Source: Prevotella sp. UBA6429 (GTDB lineage: Bacteria > Bacteroidota > Bacteroidia > Bacteroidales > Bacteroidaceae). From it: a stretch of DNA of 17,965 nt. Both the position numbers and the translations under genes were made by a program. Positions within the stretch are counted from its first letter, which is position 1. Each line of letters starts with the position of its first letter. Under the pieces are notes generated by a model that saw only the letters and a program-made list of their open reading frames with translations, was not told the origin of the DNA and made no database searches. Below, piece after piece: positions 1 to 8,851 of this stretch. The stretch lies in the NCBI GenBank assembly GCA_002437285.1, contig DJOV01000119.1, forward strand, positions 6,414-24,378, given 5' to 3'.

Positions 1-40
1 CGTGGCTTCTCTGTTGACATGAGCCGTTGGCGGCGTTCAT
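1..40 (-). CDS. Possible 5' end of the next gene (partial, runs off the window)
   Basis: Two start codons lie just downstream of the histidine kinase stop. One ATG at 40 overlaps that stop in an ATGA arrangement and would read MNAANGSCQQRSH. Another at 20, in a different frame, would read MSTEKP. Either would make a gene closely coupled to the kinase on the same strand. Only about 13 codons are visible, so neither the frame nor the function can be decided. The MSTEKP reading looks more like an ordinary protein N terminus; the ATGA overlap favours the other. Confidence 0.3.
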   Translation of the reverse strand, partial: MNAANGSCQQRSH

Positions 41-1209
41 GACTGTTCCTTCTTCAGTTCGATGCGGAAGGTAGTGCCCCGTCCCACCTCCGAGCTCTTC
101 ACCCAGATGCGCCCCTTGTGGTATTCCTCCACGATGCGCTTGGCGAGGCTCAAGCCCAGTCCCCAGCCCCGTTTCTTGGTGGTGAAGCCCGGCTTGAACA
201 CGTTGTGCAGGTCCTTCTTGCGGATGCCCTTGCCCGTGTCGCTCACCTCGATGACAGCCTTGGCGGGCGTCTCCTCCACATGCAGCGTGATTGTGCCCGA
301 CTCGCCGCCCATGGCGTCAACGGCATTCTTCGATAGGTTCTCGATGACCCACTCGAAGAGCGAGGCGTTGAGGCTGACGATGATGTCGTGGTCGGGGAAG
401 TCCTTGACCATCTTCACGCGCTTGCTGGTGCGCCGGTCCATGTAGTCGATGACGTGGTCCATGACCTCGTTGAGGCTGGTGGGAACCGGTTCGGGCAGCG
501 AGCCGATCTTGGAGAAGCGGTCAGCGATGAGCTGCAGGCGCTTTACGTCCTTGTCGAGCTCGGGTATGAGGTCGTCGCTGGGATATTGCTCCTTGAGTAT
601 CTCCACCCATGCCATGAGGCTGCTGATGGGCGTGCCGAGCTGGTGTGCGGTCTCCTTGGACAGTCCGACCCACACCTTGTTTTGCTCAGCCCGCTTGGAG
701 GTGAGCAGGGCGATGATGGCCATCACCACAAAGAGTAGCACCACGCCAAGCTGCACGTAGGGATAGAGGGCCAGCCGCTTGAGCACCAGCGAGTCGTCGT
801 AGCACACATCGATGTAGTCGTGGCCTTGCTCGTCGAGGTTGATGCGGATGTTGCGGTGGGCGGCCAGCAGCCTGTGGCCCTCCTGGCTTGCCAGCTTGAG
901 GCTGTCGGCGTAGTTGTCAGCCTTGAGGCTGAGGTTGCGGAAGTCGGATACGTTGCCATGAGCGTCGAGCACGATGACGGGGATGGTGTTGTTCTCGTTG
1001 AGCACCGTCAGCACCAGTCCGAGGTCCGTGTTCTCGTCGGCCTTGTTGAGCGTTCGCATGGCCTCGGCCCACACCTCCATGCGCGACCGCTCCTGTTGTT
1101 CCAGGTCGCGTGTCAGGAAGTGGGACACGACGAGCGAGCCGGCGGCTATGAGGATGGCCGCGACGACCAGCATGATTTTCATCTGTCGTATTCTGTCTGT
1201 CCACTGCAT
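37..1209 (-). CDS. Membrane-bound sensor histidine kinase
   Basis: A two-component sensor kinase of about 390 residues. It should autophosphorylate on a histidine in response to an unknown envelope signal and pass the phosphate to a response regulator. Numbering from the ATG at 1209, there is a membrane helix at about 11-32, a periplasmic region of about 115 residues, and a second helix at about 150-171. The H box is ETAHQLGTP with His189. The N box is ENLSKNAVDAM, the G1 box is DTGKGI, the F box is KPGFTT and the G2 box is GWGLGL. All the key ATP-binding motifs are intact. An in-frame GTG at 1230 would add seven residues; I prefer the ATG, which leaves a short basic stretch before the first helix. 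No response regulator is in the window, so its partner is either in the truncated downstream gene or elsewhere. It lies 265 bases downstream of gltD, beyond a terminator. I found no TAnnTTTG box in the gap, so its promoter is unclear. Confidence 0.9.
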   Translation of the reverse strand: MQWTDRIRQMKIMLVVAAILIAAGSLVVSHFLTRDLEQQERSRMEVWAEAMRTLNKADENTDLGLVLTVLNENNTIPVIVLDAHGNVSDFRNLSLKADNYADSLKLASQEGHRLLAAHRNIRINLDEQGHDYIDVCYDDSLVLKRLALYPYVQLGVVLLFVVMAIIALLTSKRAEQNKVWVGLSKETAHQLGTPISSLMAWVEILKEQYPSDDLIPELDKDVKRLQLIADRFSKIGSLPEPVPTSLNEVMDHVIDYMDRRTSKRVKMVKDFPDHDIIVSLNASLFEWVIENLSKNAVDAMGGESGTITLHVEETPAKAVIEVSDTGKGIRKKDLHNVFKPGFTTKKRGWGLGLSLAKRIVEEYHKGRIWVKSSEVGRGTTFRIELKKEQS

Positions 1210-1324
1210 GCTATCTAAACGAGCGCGCACGGCTGATTATTGCCTTTGCAGGCGTCTTTCGACGATTATTTTGAGGTGATGGTGTGTGGCTGGCGAAGGG
1301 CGGAGACGTGACGTGGAAACAATC

Positions 1325-1370
1325 AAAAAGGGCATTCCCCGGGTCACAACTGACCTCTGGGAGAATGCCC
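1325..1370 (-). terminator. Intrinsic terminator of the gltBD operon
   Basis: On the minus strand an imperfect GC-rich hairpin (arms 1359-1370 and 1330-1340, one mismatch inside an 11-base stem) is followed directly by TTTTT at 1329-1325. It lies about 105 bases after the gltD stop, in the right orientation to end the gltBD transcript before the histidine kinase gene. Confidence 0.75.
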
Positions 1371-1474
1371 AAACGAGTAATGATAGGAAAAACCGTTACC
1401 GTCTGTTGTTGTCCGTCGGTTGACATGTTGCTGCCGCCTTGAAGGCCAGCCGTTGTCGACCGGATGTTGTCTTG

Positions 1475-2884
1475 TTAGCTGTTGAGATACTCGTCGACCT
1501 TCTTGGCGGCGTCGCGCCCGCTTGCCATGGCGCGCACCACGAGGCTCGCGCCGTTGGCGGCGTCGCCGGCGAGAAAGACATTGCCGGCAAACTGCGGTTG
1601 CTCGGGCCTGAGGAAGCCCATGGCCAACAGCACGATCTGCGCCTTGATGACCTCAGGCTTACCGGCCTCCACCATGATGGGGCGACCGCCTTCGGGATTG
1701 GGCTTCCAGTCGATGGGCTGCACGCGCACGCCCGTCAGCTTGCCGTCCTTGCCGAGAAACTCCAGGGAGTTGATGTTCCAGCGGCGTTCGCAACCCTCCT
1801 CGTGTGACGAGGTGGTCTTGAGTGTGCGCGGCCAGTTGGGCCAAGGATTCTTCGGGTCGTCGGGACCTACGGGAGGCTTGGGCATGATTTCAATTTGTGT
1901 GACGCTGCGCGCGCCCTGGCGATGGGCCGTTCCGATGCAGTCGGAACCCGTGTCGCCACCGCCGATGACCAGCACATCCTTGTCCTTGGCGTTGACCAGT
2001 TCGTCCTTCTTAAACTCCTGTCCGGCCAGCACGCGGTTTTGTTGCGACAGCATCTCCAGGGCGAAGTAGACGCCCTTGAGGTCGCGTCCCGGTATCTTGA
2101 GGTCGCGTGCCTGTGGCGTTCCGGTGCTGACCACGACGGCGTCGAACGCGGCCGACAGTTCGTCGAAGGTCTTCACCTTGTCCTTTGCCAGTGTGGGGTC
2201 GTTCTGGATGTCGCCCACCTGCTTCTTGTCGGACACGACATGCACGCCAAACGAGAACTCGATGCCTTCCTGCTGGAGCATGGCCAGGCGGCGGTCGATG
2301 ACCTCCTTGTTGAGCTTGAAGTTGGGGATGCCGTAGCGGAGCAGGCCGCCGGCGTTCTCGCGGGCATCGTAGACCGTCACCTTGTAGCCCATGTGGTTGA
2401 GCCTGTTGGCTGCCACAAGACCTGCAGGGCCGGCTCCCACGACGGCCACCTTCTTGCCGTTGCGCTCCGGTGTGACAGGGCGGATGTAGTCTTCCTCCCA
2501 GGCATGCTCGGTGATGGCTGCCTCGTCCTCGCGGTTGGTGGTGGGCTGGTGCTCGATGAGGTTGAGCACGCAGGCCTTCTCGCAGAGGGCCGGGCAGATG
2601 CGCCCTGTGAACTCGGGGAAGTCGTTGGTGGCGTTGAGCAACTCGTAGGCCAACTTCCAGTCGCCTTTGTAGAGGGCGTCGTTCCACTCGGGTGGTTTGT
2701 TGCCCAAGGGGCAAGCGCTGTGGCAGAAGGGCACGCCGCAATCCATGCAGCGGCTCGCCTGCAGCTGGCGGTCGTGTGAGTTGAGCGTTTGCTCCACCTC
2801 TCCGTAGTCGTGTATTCTGTCGTGTATGGGCCGGTAACCAGCCTCTTTACGGTCTATAGTCAGAAAAGCTCTTGGATTTCCCAT
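1475..2884 (-). CDS. gltD: Glutamate synthase small subunit (NADPH-oxidising)
   Basis: The beta subunit of glutamate synthase (GOGAT). It takes electrons from NADPH through FAD and passes them via iron-sulfur clusters to the GltB subunit, which makes glutamate. The protein is 469 residues, close to the usual length of about 470. The N-terminal cluster domain has cysteines at 46, 49, 54 and 58 and a second set at 97, 101 and 105. The FAD dinucleotide motif VGAGPAG is at 149-155 and the NADPH motif GGGDTG at 308-313. The C-terminal FAD-contact motif is at about 434-444 (GNVFLAGDAANG region). The ATG at 2884 starts the expected MGNPRAFL N terminus. It follows gltB by 36 bases on the same strand, so the two are co-transcribed. 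NADPH preference is inferred from family membership, not tested by a discriminating residue. Confidence 0.97.
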   Translation of the reverse strand: MGNPRAFLTIDRKEAGYRPIHDRIHDYGEVEQTLNSHDRQLQASRCMDCGVPFCHSACPLGNKPPEWNDALYKGDWKLAYELLNATNDFPEFTGRICPALCEKACVLNLIEHQPTTNREDEAAITEHAWEEDYIRPVTPERNGKKVAVVGAGPAGLVAANRLNHMGYKVTVYDARENAGGLLRYGIPNFKLNKEVIDRRLAMLQQEGIEFSFGVHVVSDKKQVGDIQNDPTLAKDKVKTFDELSAAFDAVVVSTGTPQARDLKIPGRDLKGVYFALEMLSQQNRVLAGQEFKKDELVNAKDKDVLVIGGGDTGSDCIGTAHRQGARSVTQIEIMPKPPVGPDDPKNPWPNWPRTLKTTSSHEEGCERRWNINSLEFLGKDGKLTGVRVQPIDWKPNPEGGRPIMVEAGKPEVIKAQIVLLAMGFLRPEQPQFAGNVFLAGDAANGASLVVRAMASGRDAAKKVDEYLNS

Positions 2885-2920
2885 GATATATGATGATGCT
2901 TATTGCTGTGTTACACGTTG

Positions 2921-5900
2921 TTAATAATCTCTCTGCATGTCGGCGATCTTCTGCTGCAACTTGCGTACTTGCTCCTCTTGCAGCACTCGCTTGTACTCGA
3001 TCGGGACCACTTGGATGAAGTCCTCGATGTATCGGTTCCAATCGTCGAGCATGGTGCGGGCCAGCTTGGAGCCCGTGTAGAGGTAGTGCTGGCGGATCAG
3101 CTCATGCAGTTCCTTGCGGTAGCTGCTCTCCTCCACCAGGTTGATCTCCACCATGTCCATGTTGCAGAAGTAGTCGAAGTTGTGGTTCTTGTCCCACACG
3201 TAGGCCACGCCGCCGCTCATGCCGGCTGCGAAGTTGCGGCCCGTCTCGCCGAGCACCACCACGCGTCCGCCGGTCATGTACTCGCAACAGTGGTCGCCCG
3301 CGCCCTCGATGACGGCTATGGCACCCGAGTTTCTGACACCAAATCGCTCACCCACCTTTCCGTTGACATAGAGCTCGCCGCTGGTGGCTCCATAGAGGCC
3401 GGTGTTGCCGGCGATGATGTTGTCTTCGGCTGCGAAGTTGGAGCGGATGGGCGGCAGGATGGACACGCGTCCGCCTGAGAGGCCCTTGGCGAAATAGTCG
3501 TTGGTGTCGCCCTCGAGCTTGAAGTCCACACCGTTGACGAGGAATGCGCCGAAACTCTGTCCGGCCGAGCCCTTGAACTTCACGTTGATCTGTGCGGCAC
3601 GGGCTTGCGCCAGCCGCTTGGCCACGGTGTCGGCATCGTCGCCCGTGGCGTGCATCTCCTTTTCTATCTTCTCGGCGCGTTGCAACTCCATGTAACCCGA
3701 CAGCATGGCACCTACGGCGCGGTTGGTGTTGCGGATGCTATAGTCGAGATCAATCTCGCCACCGGTCTCGATGGTGTTGGCGGCAGCCTTGATCATCTGC
3801 TCGTCGAGCACACCTTCGAGGTCGTGCTCCTGGCTCTTGGTGCAGTAGTATGATGTGTCGCCGTGCTCCTGGTGGAGCAGGTTGGAGAAGTCGAGCGCGT
3901 TCCACTTGCGAGTGACCGCTGTGGCCTCGTCCTTGTCTTTCGCCAAAGTCGATGCGGGCTTGGCGGCCAGCGGCTTGCGCACGATGAGCTCGGTGTGGCC
4001 GATGATGTCGTTGAGACGACGGTAACCCATCTGTGCCAGATACTCACGCACTTCCTCGGCGAGGAACGTGAAGAAGTTGACGACATGGTGGTAGTTGCCC
4101 ATGAAGTGGGCGCGGAGCTTCGGGTCCTGCGTGGCCACGCCCATGGGGCAGGTGTTCTGCGAGCACTTGCGCATCATGACACAGCCTAAGGTGATGAGCG
4201 CTGCGGTGCCAAAGCCGAACTCCTCGGCTCCGAGCAACGCTGTCATGATGACGTCGCGTCCGGTCTTGAGCTGGCCGTCCACTTGCAGGCGGACGAGCGA
4301 GCGCAGTCCGTTCTTGACCAGGGTCTGTTGGGTTTCGGCCAATCCGATTTCAGGAGAGATGCCGGCAAAGCGCATGCTTGACGCCGGGCTGGCGCCCGTG
4401 CCACCCTCCGCGCCGGAGATGACGATGAGGTCGGCCTTGGCCTTCACCACGCCGGCGGCAATCGTTCCGACGCCGCTCTCGGCCACCAGCTTGACGGAGA
4501 TGGCGGCGCGCGGGTTGACATTCTTCAGGTCGAAGATCAGTTGCTTCAGGTCCTCGATGGAGTAGATGTCGTGATGAGGCGGTGGCGAGATGAGCGAGAT
4601 GCCCGGAATGGAGTGACGGGTCTTGGCGATGATCTCGTTGACCTTGAAGCCGGGGAGCTGTCCGCCCTCACCAGGCTTGGCACCCTGGGCCACCTTGATT
4701 TGTATCTCCTCGGCGTTGACCAGGTACTCGGTGGTGACGCCAAAGCGGCCTGAGGCCACCTGCTTGGTCTTGCTGGAGAGCGAGATGCCATCGACGGAGG
4801 AATGGAAACGCTCCTCGTCCTCGCCGCCCTCGCCGGTGTTGGAGCGCGCGCCGAGCTTGTTCATGGCCAGTGCAAGGGCCTCGTGGGCCTCCTTGCTCAA
4901 GGCGCCAAACGACATGGCTCCCGTCACGAAATGCTTGACGATGGACTCCACGGGCTCCACTTCGGCCAGGTCAATGGGACCGCCTGCGGCTCGCTTGAAG
5001 TCGAAGAAGTCGCGGATGAAGATGGGCTCGTCTTTCTCATCGGCCATGTGGGTGTATTTCTTGAACAGTTGGTAGTCGCCGCGGCGGGTGGCCAACTGCA
5101 ATGTGGCGATGGTGTCGGGGTTCCAGGCGTGGCGTATGCCGTCGCGCCGCCAGTGGAACTGGCCGAGCGTGGGCAGGGGCTTCTCCACGTACGACTCGCT
5201 GTGGCTGGCCTTCTCCACGCGGAACGCCTCGTCGTGAAGGGCAATGGCGTCGTGGGCGATGGTCTTCAGGCCGACACCTCCGATGGAACTGTGGTCGGTG
5301 CCGAAATAGGTCTTCAGCAGCGACTCCGACAAGCCGATGGCCTCGAAAATCTTGGCGCCGCGGTAGCTGCGGATGGTTGAGATGCCCATCTTGGCCATGA
5401 TCTTGAACAGGCCTTTCTTGACGGCCTTGATGTAATTGGCTTCGGCGGTGGGGTAGTCTTCCTGTATCTTGCGCTGCTTGACGAGGTCGTCGAGGATGGC
5501 GTAGGTCATGTAGGGGCAGAGGGCCGAGGCGCCATAGCCCAGGAGCAGGGCGGCGTGCATCACCTCCCGGATCTCGCCCGACTCGACAATCAGGGCTGTC
5601 TGCACGCGCTTGCCCACCGAGATGAGGTAGTGGTGGACGGCACTCACGGCCAGCAGGGATGGTATGGCGACATGGGTCTCATCGACATCGCGGTCGCTGA
5701 GGATGATGTAGTTGTAGCCTTCGTCGACGCTCTTCTCGGCATCATGGCACAAGCGGTCGAGAGCATCGCGCAAGCCCGCTTCGCCCTGCCGTGCCTCAAA
5801 GAGGATGGGCAACTTGATGGTGTTGAAGCCCTTGTAACGGATGTTGCAGAGGATGTCGAGCTGCGTGTTGGTGAGGATGGGGTGGGGCAGACGCACCATC

Positions 5901-7561
5901 TTGCAGTTTGACTCGTTGGGGTTGAGGATGCCCGTACCCACGCGGCCGATGTACTCGGTGAGACTCATCACGAGGTTTTCGCGGATGGAGTCGATGGCAG
6001 GGTTGGTTACCTGCGCAAACTGCTGGCGGAAATAGTTGAAGAAGATTTGCGGGCGGTCGCTCAGCACGGCGAGCGGCGTGTCATTGCCCATCGACGCTGT
6101 GGGCTCCTGGCCCTTGACAGCCATGGGCACGATGGTGTCCTCGATGTCTTCGCGGCCAAAGCCAAACTCCACACACTTGCTTTGGAGGTCGCTGACGGCG
6201 TTGCTCACCTTGCGTCCGCTGCGTATCTTCTCCAGCTGGATGCGGTTGGTGTTGAGCCATTGGCGGTAAGGATGCTCGGCCGCCAAGCGCTCGCGTATCT
6301 CGCCGTCGTAATAGATCTTTCCCTCTTGTGTGTCAATGAGCAGAATCTTACCAGGTTGGAGACGGCCCTTCTCGGCTATCTCCGTCGGGTCGAAGTCCAT
6401 GACGCCGACTTCGGAGGCCACCACCATGGTGTCGTTCTTGGTGATGGTGTAGCGTGCCGGGCGCAGGCCATTGCGGTCGAGCATGCCGCCGGCGAAGCGT
6501 CCATCGGAGAAGAGCAGGGCTGCCGGGCCGTCCCACGGCTCCATCAGGATGGAGTGGTATTCGTAGAAGGCCTTCAGGTCTTCGGATATGGGGTTTTTGT
6601 CGTTGAAGCTCTCTGGGATCATGATCGACATGGCGTGGGGGAGCGACAGGCCGCTCATGACGAAGAACTCGAACACGTTGTCAAGACTGGCGGAGTCGCT
6701 CATGCCCGGTTGCACGATAGGTGTGATGTCGCGGATGTCGCCCAGGGCATCGCTCGACAGCACCGACTCGCGCGCCTTCATCCAGCCACGGTTGCCACGG
6801 ATGGTGTTGATCTCGCCATTGTGGGCCACCATGCGGAAGGGTTGTGCCAGGCTCCATGTGGGGAAGGTATTGGTGGAGAAACGGCTATGGACAATGGCCA
6901 AGCCGCTCGTGAAGTAGTTGTTGGTCAGGTCGGGGTAGTACTGACGCAGTTGCAGGCTGGAGAGCATGCCTTTGTAGACAATGCTCTTGCTGGAGAGTGA
7001 GCAGATGTAGAAATCGCTGACGGGCAACTCTGGGTGTTGCGCACCCAACTGGGCCACACGGTTCTCAATCTTTTTGCGTACGATGTACAAGGTGCGCTCA
7101 AAAGTCGGGACCTTGTCGTCGGTCACGCCCGTGATGAACACCTGCTTGATGTCAGGCTCTGTGGTGAGAGCGGCTTCGCCGAGGCATCCCGGGTTGGTGG
7201 GCACCGTGCGCAGGTGAGTGAGGCTCAATCCTTCGCGCTCGATTTCTTCAATCATGATAGACAAGATCAGCTGCTGGCAGGCACTGTCCTTGGGAAGGAA
7301 GACAAGGCCCGTGCCGTACTTACCCTTCTCGGGAACAGGGATGCCCTGCAACAGGATGAACTCGTGTGGTATCTGCAACAAGATGCCCGCACCATCGCCC
7401 GTCTTGCCGTCGGCACCCTCGGCGCCACGATGGCGCAGGTTCTCCAGCACTTTCAGTGCGTTGTCGACGAGATCGTGGCTCTTGTTGCCGTGGATGTTCA
7501 CGACCATGCCCACGCCACAAGCGTCGTGCTCGTAGGCGGCATTATACAATCCTTTCCCCAT
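2921..7561 (-). CDS. gltB: Glutamate synthase large subunit
   Basis: The alpha subunit of glutamate synthase, 1546 residues. It hydrolyses glutamine, channels the ammonia internally and aminates 2-oxoglutarate, giving two glutamates per cycle together with GltD. The class II glutamine amidotransferase domain covers about 15-435. Its nucleophile is Cys15 (ACGVGM), which implies removal of a 14-residue propeptide, and HSRFSTN and HNGEIN are present at about 225-252. The central linker domain spans about 470-780. The FMN/2-oxoglutarate synthase domain spans about 850-1200, with GARSNTGEGGED near 904 and PGEGGQLPG near 963. The 3Fe-4S cysteines are 1127, 1133 and 1138. The C-terminal beta-helix spans about 1325-1480 and ends in a charged helical tail. 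The mature form is somewhat longer than the E. coli protein, with no sign of fusion or damage. The start has no Shine-Dalgarno sequence, as is common in Bacteroidota. Confidence 0.98.
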   Translation of the reverse strand: MGKGLYNAAYEHDACGVGMVVNIHGNKSHDLVDNALKVLENLRHRGAEGADGKTGDGAGILLQIPHEFILLQGIPVPEKGKYGTGLVFLPKDSACQQLILSIMIEEIEREGLSLTHLRTVPTNPGCLGEAALTTEPDIKQVFITGVTDDKVPTFERTLYIVRKKIENRVAQLGAQHPELPVSDFYICSLSSKSIVYKGMLSSLQLRQYYPDLTNNYFTSGLAIVHSRFSTNTFPTWSLAQPFRMVAHNGEINTIRGNRGWMKARESVLSSDALGDIRDITPIVQPGMSDSASLDNVFEFFVMSGLSLPHAMSIMIPESFNDKNPISEDLKAFYEYHSILMEPWDGPAALLFSDGRFAGGMLDRNGLRPARYTITKNDTMVVASEVGVMDFDPTEIAEKGRLQPGKILLIDTQEGKIYYDGEIRERLAAEHPYRQWLNTNRIQLEKIRSGRKVSNAVSDLQSKCVEFGFGREDIEDTIVPMAVKGQEPTASMGNDTPLAVLSDRPQIFFNYFRQQFAQVTNPAIDSIRENLVMSLTEYIGRVGTGILNPNESNCKMVRLPHPILTNTQLDILCNIRYKGFNTIKLPILFEARQGEAGLRDALDRLCHDAEKSVDEGYNYIILSDRDVDETHVAIPSLLAVSAVHHYLISVGKRVQTALIVESGEIREVMHAALLLGYGASALCPYMTYAILDDLVKQRKIQEDYPTAEANYIKAVKKGLFKIMAKMGISTIRSYRGAKIFEAIGLSESLLKTYFGTDHSSIGGVGLKTIAHDAIALHDEAFRVEKASHSESYVEKPLPTLGQFHWRRDGIRHAWNPDTIATLQLATRRGDYQLFKKYTHMADEKDEPIFIRDFFDFKRAAGGPIDLAEVEPVESIVKHFVTGAMSFGALSKEAHEALALAMNKLGARSNTGEGGEDEERFHSSVDGISLSSKTKQVASGRFGVTTEYLVNAEEIQIKVAQGAKPGEGGQLPGFKVNEIIAKTRHSIPGISLISPPPHHDIYSIEDLKQLIFDLKNVNPRAAISVKLVAESGVGTIAAGVVKAKADLIVISGAEGGTGASPASSMRFAGISPEIGLAETQQTLVKNGLRSLVRLQVDGQLKTGRDVIMTALLGAEEFGFGTAALITLGCVMMRKCSQNTCPMGVATQDPKLRAHFMGNYHHVVNFFTFLAEEVREYLAQMGYRRLNDIIGHTELIVRKPLAAKPASTLAKDKDEATAVTRKWNALDFSNLLHQEHGDTSYYCTKSQEHDLEGVLDEQMIKAAANTIETGGEIDLDYSIRNTNRAVGAMLSGYMELQRAEKIEKEMHATGDDADTVAKRLAQARAAQINVKFKGSAGQSFGAFLVNGVDFKLEGDTNDYFAKGLSGGRVSILPPIRSNFAAEDNIIAGNTGLYGATSGELYVNGKVGERFGVRNSGAIAVIEGAGDHCCEYMTGGRVVVLGETGRNFAAGMSGGVAYVWDKNHNFDYFCNMDMVEINLVEESSYRKELHELIRQHYLYTGSKLARTMLDDWNRYIEDFIQVVPIEYKRVLQEEQVRKLQQKIADMQRDY

Positions 7562-7612
7562 AATCTTAACAATTAATCAGTAAAACAATAACTTTTCCTA
7601 TCAATATGCTTG

Positions 7613-7620
7613 CAAAGTTA
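7613..7620 (-). promoter_or_regulatory. Putative -7 promoter element of gltBD
   Basis: On the minus strand this reads TAACTTTG, an exact match to the Bacteroidota -7 consensus TAnnTTTG, ending 51 bases before the gltB ATG. The matching -33 element is poor: the nearest TTG (7645-7647) is 24 bases upstream rather than the 20 seen at three other promoters here. A promoter lacking a good -33 box may depend on an activator. Confidence 0.55.
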
Positions 7621-7715
7621 CGGTTTTTCTGCCGATATGCTAACCAACTATCTTTTCTTCTATATAAAAACAACAACAAAGTAAGAATTTGTAATTGCTA
7701 TAAGGTTTCATATTG

Positions 7716-7736
7716 TAAGAAATGCCTTGTTTCTTA
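7716..7736. repeat. 21-base dyad symmetry, possible operator
   Basis: TAAGAAA at 7716-7722 and TTTCTTA at 7730-7736 form a perfect 7-base inverted repeat with a 7-base centre. It lies about 95 bases upstream of the gltB -7 box. The half-site spacing fits a dimeric DNA-binding protein. No U-tract makes it a convincing terminator, and a chance origin in AT-rich DNA is quite possible. Confidence 0.3.
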
Positions 7737-7796
7737 GGGCTGGAAAGTTATGATCTGTTACTTTGTAAACTAATATTAATAATTTGCTTCTTGGGT

Positions 7797-7850
7797 TAAA
7801 AAGAAAAACGGGCGCAAGGCCTGGGTAAATGTTCCCAAAGCTTGCGCCCG
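7797..7850 (-). terminator. Intrinsic terminator of the regulator-NfeD-SPFH operon
   Basis: Arms CGGGCGCAAG (7809-7818) and CTTGCGCCCG (7841-7850) form a perfect 10-base stem, with a further inner GGG/CCC pairing. On the minus strand it is followed by TTTTTCTTTTT (7808-7798). It begins 22 bases after the SPFH gene stop. Confidence 0.9.
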
Positions 7851-7871
7851 TTGCTTGGTGAGATATGCTGA

Positions 7872-8813
7872 TTACTGCTTGAAGAGTTCCTTGATGCCGC
7901 CCAGACTTCCCAGGAGGTTAGTGGCCTCGTAGGGCAGGAAGACGGTCTTCGTCTTGTCGCCAGTGGCCAGCTCCTGCATCATCTTGATGTAGTTTTGGGC
8001 CAGCAGGTAGTTGGCGGGGTTGCTACTCTTGCCCACAGCCTCGGTGATGCGGTCGATGGCTTGCGCTTCGGCCTCGGCCTTGCGGATGCGTGCCTGCGCC
8101 TCACCCTCTGCCATGAGGATAGCCTGTTGCTTCTCTGCTTCGGCGCGGTTGATCTTGGCTTGCTTCTCACCCTCAGACTGCAGGATTTGTGCTTGCTTCG
8201 TACCCTCGGAGTTGAGGATTGTGGCACGCTTGTCGCGCTCGGCCTGCATCTGCTTTTCCATGGCCTGCAACACGCTTGTGGGTGGTATGATGTCTTGCAG
8301 CTCCACTCGGTTGACCTTGATGCCCCACTTGTTGGTGGCGTCGTCGAGCACGCCGCGCAGCTTGGTGTTGATGACATCGCGCGAGGTGAGCGTCTGGTCG
8401 AGTTCCATGTCACCGATGATGTTACGCAGGGTGGTCTGCGTCAGTTTCTCAATGGCGTTGGGCAGGTTGTTGATTTCGTAGACGGCCTTGAAGGGATCGA
8501 CAATCTGGAAGTAGAGCAGCGCGTTGATTTCCATCTGGATGTTGTCCTTGGTGATGACGTTCTGCCGTGCGAAGTCGAAGACTTGCTCGCGGAGGTCGAT
8601 ACGGCTGGTGTAGAGATAGCGGCCGTTGGCCATGGTGACAATCTCCTTGGCTCGGTCGATGAAGGGGATGATGACATTGATGCCAGGGTTGAGGGTGGCA
8701 TAGTAGCGTCCGAGACGCTCGACAATCTTTGTTTCCGACTGTGGTATGATGACCAGTGCCATCTTGGCGAAGATCAACACGCACACCACGAGTGCGATGA
8801 GTACGTAAGTCAT
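7872..8813 (-). CDS. SPFH/stomatin-like membrane protein (QmcA/paraslipin type)
   Basis: A 313-residue SPFH protein that should oligomerise at the inner membrane and organise membrane microdomains or scaffold proteases. A single N-terminal membrane helix lies at about 3-23. The SPFH (band 7) domain spans about 24-180, with the family pattern NPGINVIIPFID at 42-53 and DIIPPTSV at 174-181. A long Ala/Glu-rich coiled coil (about 185-258) is built from repeats such as SEGEKQA and AEAEKQ. The tail contains the stretch KTVFLPYEATNLLGSLGG common in QmcA-like proteins. Length is typical. It follows the NfeD gene by 38 bases, the usual partner arrangement, and is the last gene of the operon. Family assignment is secure; the exact cellular role is not visible. 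Confidence 0.93.
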   Translation of the reverse strand: MTYVLIALVVCVLIFAKMALVIIPQSETKIVERLGRYYATLNPGINVIIPFIDRAKEIVTMANGRYLYTSRIDLREQVFDFARQNVITKDNIQMEINALLYFQIVDPFKAVYEINNLPNAIEKLTQTTLRNIIGDMELDQTLTSRDVINTKLRGVLDDATNKWGIKVNRVELQDIIPPTSVLQAMEKQMQAERDKRATILNSEGTKQAQILQSEGEKQAKINRAEAEKQQAILMAEGEAQARIRKAEAEAQAIDRITEAVGKSSNPANYLLAQNYIKMMQELATGDKTKTVFLPYEATNLLGSLGGIKELFKQ

Positions 8814-8851
8814 GGTAGGTATGAGTTAAGGGTTTGTAAATGTTGGTTGGC

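Larger units (their letters stand above)
7562..7871. other. 310-base intergenic region upstream of gltB
   Basis: This gap separates the gltB start from the SPFH gene stop. Its right end holds the terminator of the SPFH operon. The remaining roughly 235 bases are strongly AT-rich and contain a gltB -7 box, a 21-base dyad at 7716-7736 and an 8-base palindrome TAATATTA at 7771-7778. I see no credible small gene and no recognised RNA. Its length and make-up fit a regulated promoter region for gltBD. Confidence 0.6.

Noticed and set aside
1211..1426. Small minus-strand frame between gltD and the histidine kinase
   Set aside because: It spans the gltBD terminator hairpin, lacks recognisable protein features and has no promoter.
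1895..2779. Open frame of 294 codons antisense to gltD
   Set aside because: Same reason: it is the mirror of conserved codons, with low-complexity Val/Ala/Leu/Asp-rich content and no upstream signals.
6047..7000. Long open frame (317 codons) on the plus strand inside gltB
   Set aside because: It lies fully antisense to a clearly conserved gltB and its translation is rich in His, Ala, Val and Gly with no domain. Such frames are expected opposite GC-rich genes.
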